From Mesostigma viride (Eukaryota > Streptophyta > Mesostigmatophyceae > Mesostigmatales > Mesostigmataceae), in contig RPFO01001713.1 in the NCBI GenBank assembly GCA_009746045.1, forward strand, positions 1-21,446: 21,446 nt of DNA, given 5' to 3'. Both the position numbers and the translations under genes were made by a program. Below, piece after piece: positions 7,088-14,754 of this stretch. The notes under the pieces are model-generated. The model searched no databases. It had not been told where the DNA came from and worked only from the letters and a program-made list of their open reading frames with translations. How positions within the stretch are numbered: position 1 is the stretch's first letter; the number at the start of each line of letters is the position of its first letter.

Positions 7088-7787
7088 ATGGAATACCCCA
7101 CCTATTATCAAATAGTGCTAGATTCCAATGCCTCTGAAAACGTGATTGACTCCACCACCGGGTTACGTCAATTTAGAATCAAACCAGACCCGAGGGCGCC
7201 CATCATTGACAGTACATGGCGTGGTGGTGTGCATTATGCCTACGTTGACGCAGTACCTTTTGATGAGGACCATGCTATTGTCGGGCTTGTTTCCCGAGTT
7301 TCTCCGGTGGTGAGCATAACCAACAGGATTGCATTGTTTTATGCACAGAGACTGTCATGGGTGGATCAGACGGGGACATCTTTTCTTACGCCATGATCAA
7401 CGAACACGCGTTTTTTAACCTAAAGAACCCACACCTGTTCAGAAACGGAGGACATATTACGGTAGGAGCGTCGTACATTGACAGACTTGACGGAAACGAG
7501 ACTCAATTCCCCCGTTGCAGACGACGGTTTTTTGTGCATCCTACGTTTTGAAAAGATTCGCGGGTTCAACAAGTGCAATTGTCATGGCAAGTAATTTCTA
7601 CGAATTATACATGGGTGGTTGCTTCGGAAAATTTACCTGCGTGGATACCTTAGAAACCTCGTTCAGGCGATTGACAAGTGACCCAGTTGATTACTCGCAT
7701 GCTTACGAGTCTTTTTACCTAAATTCACGTCCCAGAACTCGCCACGTGGTAGAGGCCACCTTAGACTTGCATCGCTCCGAAATTTAG
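7088..7787 (+). pseudogene. Frameshifted virion-block gene, possible minor capsid-type protein
   Basis: Three overlapping frames cover this stretch in succession. Frame one (7088-7396) begins MEYPTYYQIVLDSNASENVI. The next continues near 7360 with FSYAMINEHAFFNLKNPHLF and runs to about 7510. Then the original frame resumes briefly (DDGFLCILRFEKIRGF), and a third frame runs to the TAG at 7785-7787 with FYELYMGGCFGKFTCVD. Each segment reads like protein only in its own part, so a single gene of about 230 codons broken by at least two, probably three, small indels explains them better than separate genes. The opening, a strand followed by a proline-containing segment, loosely resembles the N-terminus of the penton-like protein at 2612. 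It has its own AT-rich leader. No family is firmly recognised. Confidence 0.5.
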
Positions 7788-7936
7788 CCAAGTTCGACAC
7801 TTGTACAAGTCCAGCCACCTTCGCGTCCTGTCCAGGCCGTGCCAGCAGACGTAACGGACCTTGGCACATTGTGCACAAATAGGCAAAATCACGTGCAAGT
7901 CACGCATCTCACGTTGCAAGCTCTCTGCCGGTAGCC

Positions 7937-8509
7937 ATGGCTTCCCGAAACGCAGGGCCTTGCGAGAAGGCGTTGGCAATGCTTGGAAAAATCCTCGATG
8001 GTCTCGAGGACGGCCAGACAAAGATATCTGACCAGCTCGCACACCTGACGCACAAGGTCTCCCTTCTTTCCGGAAACGAAGGTGCTGTTGGAGGCACCGG
8101 ACCTACCTGCGAGGTCTTCAAGATTCACGACGCCGGATATGACGATGTCGACCGCAAGACGCCAAAAATTTGCGTCGAGTGGGTCTACGAGAAGAATGCG
8201 GCAAAGCCGAGGAAGGTCGAGGACCGCTGCGAGTGGATTCGCCTCGACCAAGCCGACGGGTGCGTTAAGATGGTTGACGATTTCCTCAATGGCTTCTCCA
8301 AGTCCAAGCGCCAGCCAGGCATTTCCCCCATTGCGCTCTACAAGGCATGGGAGGAGGCAAAGAAGGGTTTCGAGGACGCAAAGACCGCCACTTCCAATGG
8401 CAGGAAGAGGAGCCGCGAGGGAGCGTCAAGCTCCCACGGCCATGGCGACAAGAAGAACTCCGCCTCGTACGTGAAGAGCCTGACTGGACACTCCAAGGAC
8501 AAGGAGTAG
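7937..8509 (+). CDS. Unknown 190-residue protein with coiled-coil N-terminus and basic tail
   Basis: The ATG at 7937 sits in a good Kozak setting (GCCATGG) and opens an intact 190-residue frame. Residues about 8-45 look helical and heptad-like (ALAMLGKILDGLEDGQTKI). The middle has CEVFKIHDAGYDDVDRK and a Trp-containing segment (WVYEKN, CEWIRLDQADG). The C-terminus is Lys/Arg/Ser/His-rich with a likely nuclear signal (NGRKRSREG). There is no AT-rich leader as in the viral genes, codons favour C/G at third positions, and a TGTAA lies 64 bases after the stop. It may be a host gene, a gene captured by the virus, or a viral gene of a different expression class. I recognise no domain and assign no function. 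Confidence 0.55.
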   Translation: MASRNAGPCEKALAMLGKILDGLEDGQTKISDQLAHLTHKVSLLSGNEGAVGGTGPTCEVFKIHDAGYDDVDRKTPKICVEWVYEKNAAKPRKVEDRCEWIRLDQADGCVKMVDDFLNGFSKSKRQPGISPIALYKAWEEAKKGFEDAKTATSNGRKRSREGASSSHGHGDKKNSASYVKSLTGHSKDKE

Positions 8510-8572
8510 ATTGTCGTCTTGTTGACGACGGCAACGAGCTTGCCATTTCGCTCTTGTCGAGCTGATAACGAA

Positions 8573-8577
8573 TGTAA
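8573..8577 (+). terminator. TGTAA, possible chlorophyte poly(A) signal
   Basis: TGTAA lies 64 bases after the stop of the gene at 7937-8509 and is followed by an AT-rich stretch (TTATATATTTTAATG). In chlorophyte algae TGTAA replaces AATAAA. Five bases can match by chance, so weight is low. Confidence 0.3.
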
Positions 8578-8580
8578 ACG

Positions 8581-8853
8581 TGTTATATATTTTAATGAAT
8601 TCGTTTATGCAGTATAAAACGCGTCAATGTATGCTGAAAACAATTTTCATTTCGTCTCGAATTGCAGTTCTAACTGCGGGTTTAAAAAGTAGAGTAAACC
8701 TCTCATGCATCGACGCAGGTCGTATGGGATTCTTGCATAGGTCGTCTGAGTTTCCAGAGGTTACACAGAGTAATAAATGACACTCTGCACACCCCGCCGC
8801 GCGGCCCTCGCCGGGTCCGCCAACTCCCACGCACTGCTCGACCCTCCAGCACC
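8581..8853. other. Noncoding stretch, no gene seen
   Basis: This stretch contains AT-rich DNA followed by a short C-rich segment. Short open frames exist on both strands, but none has protein-like composition or context. The viral insertion probably ends in or just before here, but I see no terminal repeat or target-site duplication to fix the border. Confidence 0.4.
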
Positions 8854-9308
8854 TTACTAAATTTACTAAGCTAACTACAGGTTTTGGGTTTTGTCTGCGG
8901 GAAATTATGCAAGCCTGTGCATGCACTCTCACTCACATCGAATAAAACCTCCATTTCCAACTGAAAATATCAATTTAGTAGTAAATATAGTTTCCCACGA
9001 GAAAACACAGCAAGCCCTCACCCCATCACCACCACCTGGCAGTCCCGCCACTGCTTGGCAGTCCGCGCCCCTCCGCTGCATCCCCGCTGGCCGGCCCCCA
9101 TGGCCTTTTCCGTGGGAGATGGATTTATTGGTCATTTTGCCGTGGGAAACTACGTTTTCATGACCATTTGTCGTGGGAGACTATATTTACTAAGTTTTTT
9201 GGGGGTTCTTTTTTTGGGAAATTCAGACATGTTTTTGGTGGTGCACACCTGAATTAATTTCCTAGGAATAAAACCCAAAACCCATAGTAAACTTAGTAAA
9301 CGTAGTTT
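8854..9308. repeat. Inverted-repeat pair enclosing about 370 bases, MITE-like
   Basis: The left arm (about 8854-8894: TTACTAAATTTACTAAG ... GTTTTGGGTTTTGT) is the imperfect reverse complement of the right arm (about 9270-9305: AAAACCCAAAACCC ... AACTTAGTAAACG). The interior has no convincing gene but several copies, in both orientations, of a motif around GTTTCCCACGGGA. The layout fits a small non-autonomous element. The element borders are uncertain. Confidence 0.45.
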
Positions 9309-9381
9309 CCCACGGGAAATGACTTAGTCCATCTCCCACATGGCCCTCAACCAGTTGTGTCACCACTTCGACCTCATGGCA

Positions 9382-9502
9382 GGTGGCTTGAATTTCCTAG
9401 AAAAAAAACCATAAACCCATAGTAAACTTAGTAAATTTAGTCGCCCTGGGATGCCAGCATAAGAGTCTACCACCATGGTCACTATAAGGTCACTATAGCT
9501 AC
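9382..9502 (+). repeat. 121-bp dispersed direct repeat, copy 1
   Basis: It runs from GGTGGCTTGAATTTCCTAG to GTCACTATAGCTAC and is nearly identical to the copy at 9617-9737, with only a couple of differences. It contains AAACTTAGTAAATTTAGT, the family core also present in the inverted-repeat pair to its left. Confidence 0.8.
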
Positions 9503-9616
9503 TCCCGTGGGAAACTAAAATTACATGCAACACTAGTGTCATTGTATCAGGGGGTCGGAGCAATTCTGCTCAGGCTTTCTCCACTAGTGTGTTGCATGAC
9601 CACGAGGGTGATGGGA

Positions 9617-9737
9617 GGTGGCTTGAATTTCCTAGAAAAAAAACCAAAAACCCATAGTAAACTTAGTAAATTTAGTCACCCTGGGATGCCAGCATAAGAG
9701 TCTACCACCATGGTCACTATAAGGTCACTATAGCTAC
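9617..9737 (+). repeat. 121-bp dispersed direct repeat, copy 2
   Basis: This is the second near-identical copy, 235 bases downstream of the first. A third, shortened copy begins near 9781 and breaks off at about 9841, and a more divergent piece lies at 9256-9305. Confidence 0.8.
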
Positions 9738-9780
9738 CTTGTACCACACGGCACCTGTAGCACCTTGACCTCACGGCAGC

Positions 9781-9841
9781 TGGCTTGAATTTCCTAGAAA
9801 AAAAACCAAAAACCCATAGTAAACTTAGTAAATTTAGTCAC
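9781..9841 (+). repeat. Truncated third copy of the 121-bp repeat
   Basis: It matches the first half of the 121-bp repeat up to AAATTTAGTCAC and then diverges. It lies just left of the telomere-type array. Confidence 0.7.
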
Positions 9842-9895
9842 AGTGGGAGGGTGATAGCCAGGGTGGGGGGATGCCGTGGGTGTCTGGAGACAGTG

Positions 9896-9943
9896 TTAGG
9901 GTTTAGGGTTTAGGGTTTAGGGTTTAGGGTTTAGGGTTTAGGG
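9896..9943 (+). repeat. Interstitial telomere-type array, TTTAGGG x6 plus a partial unit
   Basis: Six perfect TTTAGGG units preceded by one TTAGGG lie on the plus strand. This is the telomere repeat of land plants and many green algae. About 11 kb of sequence follows, so this is an internal array left by a telomere fusion, break repair or insertion, not a chromosome end in this assembly. Confidence 0.9.
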
Positions 9944-10070
9944 TGATACCCCACCCTAGGCCGCGGTCACTATAGGGTCACTATAGGGGTGGCAGATGCC
10001 AGCATAAGGCTGGTGCCCTTCTGTGAGCCGCGATGACGGAATGATGACGGAATGATGATGGAAGCTACTT

Positions 10071-10089
10071 AATTAATTAATTAATTAAT
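10071..10089. repeat. (TTAA) microsatellite
   Basis: This is a short run of alternating TTAA units. Similar runs occur at 10600-10615 and 18440-18461, in those two cases directly attached to the shared 165-bp repeat. The sequence around this run, about 9944-10228, has only short GATGACGGAAT repeats and no gene. Confidence 0.7.
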
Positions 10090-10228
10090 GGTCAAATTAA
10101 AGGCAATCATGGTACATGAAGCGAGACAAATCATGCCTGGACGCATGGCGATGTAAGAGCCCCCCCTCCCCCACGCCAGGAGGAAGGGGTGCGTGACTGA
10201 GTAGAGTAGTTAGGATTTTGTATTACGA

Positions 10229-10297
10229 GAGACAACTTTGTATATTATCAAGGAGACAACTTTGTATATTATCAAGGAGACAACTTTGTATATAAGA
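10229..10297 (+). repeat. 24-bp tandem repeat, about three copies
   Basis: Units beginning GAGACAACTTTGTATATTAT start at 10229, 10253 and 10277; the third drifts into GTATATAAG. The repeats are directly adjacent with no spacers, so they are not a CRISPR array. From here to 10384 I see no gene. Confidence 0.85.
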
Positions 10298-10599
10298 TTA
10301 GAGTGAGATCAGCTAGTCTTCGCGGCTCAGTTCTAATGCACCCACCCCCATCAGTCCATGGAATACGTGCTCCTGCTCCAGATCCTTAATTAAGGCCAAA
10401 ATGAGTCCCTTCCAAACAACGTTTGCACTTAGATAGTTAGACGAATTATGCCCGACGAAGCTGGAACTTAACAGCCACAATGAATTACGGTTGTTCAGAC
10501 CTTGTACAACGCCTCAGGGCATTTGGAGCCCTGAATGGTAACAAATGCTAACAAGGTAGTGTTGCTATCAATAATGATTTTAAAAATTAATATGATGTC

Positions 10600-10761
10600 A
10601 TTAATTAATTAATTAGTTATCAACATCACTCCGTTGGGAGTAAATGTAGCACATATCCCTGAGAAGGGGCATATGGCTTATACATTCTAGGCTACTTCAT
10701 GAAAGGGTGGGAATGTAAGCTACCACTGCTCTAGGTGCACCAGGGCACCTGCACCACCATG
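10600..10761 (+). repeat. Dispersed ~165-bp repeat, copy 1
   Basis: It starts with an ATTAATTAATT run followed by TATCAACATCACTCCGTTGG and ends near GGTGCACCAGGGCACC and CACCACCATG. It is about 90 percent alike by eye to 18440-18609, which lies inside the MITE-like element of the retroelement zone. It is missing from copy B of the segmental duplication, so it was probably inserted here. Confidence 0.8.
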
Positions 10762-11379
10762 TCATATTACAACCAAAACTGGTCGTCATCATGCAAGCAT
10801 CTGAAGCATGGTCGCAAAACTTCGTGTGCAAAATCTCATGTCATAAGGAGCCCAACATTATGACAATTGCCAGGCTTTGTAAAGATTTTTGATTTAACGA
10901 TGACTACAGCACAAACAGTGAGCGAAACCCTGGTGCATGTGAATGCCTGAGTGGCGACTGTTCCTAACAGAATGCAAGATGTAAGGTAGACATTGCGAGT
11001 ATGCCACAAATGTGTGATGTGCAGTGCACATGCATGTGAGCTACCATGGTCCGGATTCTCCCGATTTCTGGCCTGCGCTGGTTGTCTCCTTGATGTATAC
11101 CCCATGACACCATACTTCTAAACTACTTAAGAACCTTGGCACATTGCAAAATGGGAAAGAAAGCTGAACAATACATGCAACATCACTCACTAACACAGCC
11201 ATGTGATTGCTACCAACACGTACCATGTACATCCTGTGTGAAATTATTGGCAACGACACGCCAAGCAAACGCCAAGGTACAGTATAACTGCGACAGGCTG
11301 GCACATGTCACCTGGCATCCACGTATGCTCACCCCAAGGCATTGGCATATCCCCATGTCTATATCCGTTGCCCTTTGTG

Positions 11380-12186
11380 CGTACCGAGTCACCCATGCAG
11401 TCACCCACCCATGCATCCACCTGGCCCACCCACACAAGTACTCATACACTTGCGCACCTGAGTACCCAGCCACCCACTGGTCCACCCACCCGGTGACCCA
11501 GCCAGCCAGCCACGCACCTACTAAACCAACCTATCTAACCACTCGTGCACCCAGGCACCCAGCCACATACCCACCCACTGGGACATCCACCCACCCAGCT
11601 AGCCACATATGCAATCTACCCACCTAGGCAATAAGGAGGCATTCACCCATCCTTTTATCCAGGCACCCATTACTAAAACCACGCAGCCACCTAACCACCC
11701 AGCCAGCTGGCCCCATGTGTGCCCACCAGGCCGCCCACCCCTGACCCACCCACGCCCCTTCCCACTCGACCACTCTTTCCCCCCATACCCTTATACCCAC
11801 CGACCTGCACCCACTCACCCTCACACATCCACATCCTCTCAGCCAGTCACCCACCCATCTCACCCCTAACATGCACAGCCCTCCACCCGCGATAGGTGAG
11901 TCGATCCCAACTACAAAACCACCCACCCACCCATATCCGTGCACCCACCCACCCATCTACCTTCCCCATCGCTCACCCCACCCACTTCTAATCACAGCTA
12001 CACATCCACCCGCCACAAACCAACGGTGCAAATCCTCCAGCCCATGCAACAGTTTCACTCAGGCATCCAACAATGCACCCACCTAGGAGTTCCCAAACCC
12101 CGTCGATCCCCCAGCCACCTGGCGATTCACTTATAAGCAACCACCCTTGCACCCATCCACCCACCATAACCACCCACCCACCCGCC
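11380..12186 (+). repeat. CCACCCA-rich low-complexity DNA
   Basis: The plus strand is dominated by degenerate CCACCCAC, CAGCCA and similar words, poor in G. It makes long spurious open frames of Pro-Thr-His type on the plus strand and Gly-Trp-Val type on the minus strand. The matching tract in copy B is about 15270-16360. Confidence 0.8.
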
Positions 12187-12316
12187 CTCCCTCCCTCCCT
12201 CCCCCTCCCTCCCTCCCTCCCTCCCTCCCTCCCTCCCTCCCTCCCTCCCTCCCTCCCTCCCTCCCTCCCTCCCTCCCTCCCTCCCTCCCTCCTCCCTCCC
12301 TCCCTCCCTCCCTCCC
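12186..12316 (+). repeat. (TCCC)n microsatellite, about 130 bp
   Basis: An almost pure CCCT/TCCC tetranucleotide array has two small interruptions, one near 12202 and one near 12291. The minus strand reads (GGGA)n, which can form G-quadruplexes. The matching place in copy B of the duplication lacks it, so the array expanded after the duplication. Confidence 0.9.
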
Positions 12317-12372
12317 GCCACCCCACCCACCCACCCTCTCCAACTGCATGTGGACTGCCTCTCCCAGCGACT

Positions 12373-13593
12373 CGGCCAGCCGTTTGAGTGTGTTTGGGAC
12401 CATATGCTGATGCCCATGGATATTACGCGCGCCATCAACCAGGCAACACCAGTGACACTTGAGCTCCTTGTTATCCTTCTCATCGGATGTACTGACGACA
12501 CCCTGCACAATTACAGCTCACAAGGCAACTAACATGCTGGAGGAACGCATCCGCCGCAGTGGACGTCAGTAACGGATGTTGCAATGTTGCTGGAGGGAGG
12601 TCAATCGACCGCACCCGTACATACAAGGGGCAATTATTGATGCGTCATACCCAAAACAGGAAGAAAATGTGGCACAACTAACCTTGCCATCAACATGGAT
12701 GGACGGAGTTGGAGACCAACTGCAGCGCGGCATTCGCAAGGGCACAGGCTGTGTTGTTCAGCAGGTCCACCGCTGGACTGCCCGATGCCGAGTCCAGGTT
12801 CTTCCTTACACAAACTCTCCACAAGCGTGATTGTCGTGTCCTTGGCTGCCAACTGCGGAAAGGAGGCCAGTGCTCGCTTCAGCAGGAACTCGGCAATTGC
12901 AATCACGGTGGGCCCTGGCACGATTTGCAGGCCTACACATGCTTGCCCCGCATGTGCCTCCCCCACGTGTGCATCCACCGCAGTTGACGTGCTCGCTCGC
13001 AGCTCCCACTACCGCTGGCTTCGTTGCCATGTTCCTCCACCCGTTGCCTCTTGCATCTTAGCTGTTCCTCGCGCTTCTCCGCAGCCTCTCTTTCCCTCTC
13101 TTCCTCTCTCTTTTCTGCTGCCGTTCATGCCTTGCTCCAGATATAGATGTGGCTGCTTAGGCGTTCAATCTGCATCACAGAATTGGACGATATGCACGTC
13201 AAAGGAAAGCCAACCAAGCAGCAACATTACCAACAATGTAGCGGGAGGGTCAGTGCAGAGGCCAGCAACATAACTGCCTTAGTCTTGTACTCCTACCATA
13301 CACATTAGGGAAGACTGCTGGCATGGCAGCCTGCATCACAGCAATGAATTGCCGCCAACTAAAATAAGAGAGTGACTCACCGCTACTCTTCCCTGAAGCC
13401 GACTGGTCACACCTCCATTGTGGCGTTGTTTTACCACTTTAAGGCTCTTCCACAGCGTGCGATTTTGTTGATGCCATTTTCTCAATTCCTGTAGCATATA
13501 TTTTGCCCCCGCCGCACGCTTCCATGGGTTGCCATGTACATCATACTTTGCTGATGCTGCAGAGAAGTCAAGCGGTTCTTTGCATTCCCTCAC
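12373..13593 (-). pseudogene. Possible minus-strand gene fragments, unrecognised
   Basis: Three minus-strand stretches read more like protein than their surroundings. At about 13400-13593 the frame encodes NPWKRAAGAKYMLQELRKWH, at about 12700-13000 it encodes PTVIAIAEFLLKRALASFPQ, and at about 12373-12508 it encodes DGARNIHGHQHMVPNTLKRL. They are in 5' to 3' order on the minus strand but in different frames with stops between, so they could be exons or pieces of a dead gene or transposase. I recognise no family, and chance is possible. Plus-strand frames over the same region look like shadows. Confidence 0.2.
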
Positions 13594-13655
13594 CTGTATT
13601 CAACGGCAACGCCAAAACGGAATGCCAACGAATGCGGAGCGGGGGAACAAGGCAT

Positions 13656-13880
13656 AAATCAACGCATGGTGAACCGGCAGATGCTGAGGCAGACACGACA
13701 ATGCACTGGGTGCATGGCAACCATGTGAACACTGATGGTAGCACTCACATGCCTAACAAGCATTTTCTTTGTTTCCCCTGGGTTAGAGTGTAAGGCCTAT
13801 GCCAACCAAGGTAAACAACAAAACAACACATCCTAAACTGCCCTAACTGACATGGGCAACAAACATGGCCAATGGAGGAC
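13656..13880 (+). repeat. ~225-bp direct repeat, copy 1
   Basis: It begins AAATCAACGCATGGTGAACC and ends near CAACAAACATGGCCAATGGA. It is about 95 percent alike by eye to the copy 353 bases downstream. The reading frame through ADTTMHWVHGNHVNTDGS is open in both copies, but this follows from their similarity and does not prove a gene. Confidence 0.85.
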
Positions 13881-14008
13881 AAGGAACCAAGTAGGATCAT
13901 CCAACAGGATCATGGTATTATGGCAGCTTGCATGCAGTAAATTACATCAAGCATGGTTGGCTCAGCACATTGAAGTATTGTCACATCATTAGAACAAGGG
14001 AAAGTCAG

Positions 14009-14230
14009 AAATCAACGCATGGTGAACCGGCAGATGATGAGGCAGACACGACAATGCACTTGGTGCATGGCAACTATGTGAACACTGATGGTAGCATTCA
14101 CATGCCTAACAAGCATTTTCTCTGTTTCCCCTGGGTTAGAGTGTAAGGCCTATGCCAACCCAGCTAAACAACAAAACAACACATCCTAAACTGCGCTAAC
14201 TGACATGGGCAACAAACATGGCCAATGGAC
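14009..14230 (+). repeat. ~225-bp direct repeat, copy 2
   Basis: This is the second copy, with scattered substitutions. The 128 bases between the copies are unrelated to the repeat. The sequence from 14231 to 14395 has no gene. Confidence 0.85.
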
Positions 14231-14551
14231 ACAACACCTTGAAATGGCCTTTTTTTTACATAAATTATGGCCCATGGCAAGTTTATTGTCCGATTGACCT
14301 AGGATTGGATCCCACCACTCCCCGGGATGTGTCTGGCTAGTGGTGGAGTAGTTGAGTCAAAATGTTAAGTTTACATGGTACTCCCTGCTTAAGTTAACTC
14401 CAGATCCAAGGCCAAAACTGGCCACCTAAACCACTTGCACTTGCATAGAAACAATAGTTGATCTCAGATTATGCTGTAACTTTGCAGTGGTGATGAATAA
14501 TAGTTGTTCTGACCTTGTACAAAGTTCTACGCCATTTGGAGCCCTAGTTGG

Positions 14552-14587
14552 TGACAAATGCTAGCAAAATTTTGCTAGCATTTGTCA
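14552..14587. repeat. 36-bp perfect palindrome
   Basis: The sequence is its own reverse complement across 36 bases, centred between 14569 and 14570, with GCTAGCAAAATTTTGCTAGC at its core and TGACAAAT/ATTTGTCA outside. It has no loop. The matching region of copy A (near 10535) has no such palindrome. Confidence 0.9.
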
Positions 14588-14718
14588 TTAATGGCCATTT
14601 AAAATCAATATTTAACCCAAATAATGTCAGAATGCCACCAAAACTTATTGCCATCATGCCAGCACCTGAAGCAAGGTCTCAACAAGTCATGAGCAGAAAT
14701 TCAGATCATGCAGAGCCC

Positions 14719-14754
14719 AAAATGGTGACATTTGCCAGCAATTGTCACCATTTT
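14719..14754. repeat. Stem-loop with 12-bp perfect arms
   Basis: AAAATGGTGACA and TGTCACCATTTT flank a 12-base loop. The right arm runs into a T-rich stretch. It could be a cruciform or a remnant of a small inverted-repeat element. Confidence 0.75.

Larger units (their letters stand above)
10385..12350 (+). repeat. Segmental duplication, copy A
   Basis: This stretch is colinear with 14396-16150. Matching landmarks include GGCCAAAA (10392 and 14410), TGGAGCCCT (10519 and 14537), GCATGTGAATGCCTGAGTGG (10934 and 14879), GTCACCTGGCATCCACGTAT (11307 and 15189) and GATAGGTGAGTCG (11890 and 15778). The copies differ by many substitutions and indels, so the event is not recent. Copy A carries a 165-bp insert near 10600 and a long microsatellite near 12186. 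No gene is supported; long open frames here only translate CCACCCA repeats. Confidence 0.75.

Noticed and set aside
10229-10297. Short regular repeats that could suggest a CRISPR array
   Set aside because: The units are directly adjacent with no spacers, only three occur, and the genome is eukaryotic.
11136-12410. Long open frames rich in Pro, Thr, His and Ser on the plus strand, and Gly/Trp/Val frames on the minus strand
   Set aside because: They only translate the CCACCCA and TCCC simple repeats, overlap each other in several frames and lack any domain.
12127-12510. Minus-strand frames with a Gly-Gly-Arg-Glu repeat
   Set aside because: The repeat is the translation of (GGGA)n. Only the short part at 12373-12508 is kept as a weak gene fragment.
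13503-14146. Frames sharing a C-terminus in the two ~225-bp repeats as a gene family
   Set aside because: Shared frames follow from the DNA repeat; upstream parts are unrelated and no domain is seen.
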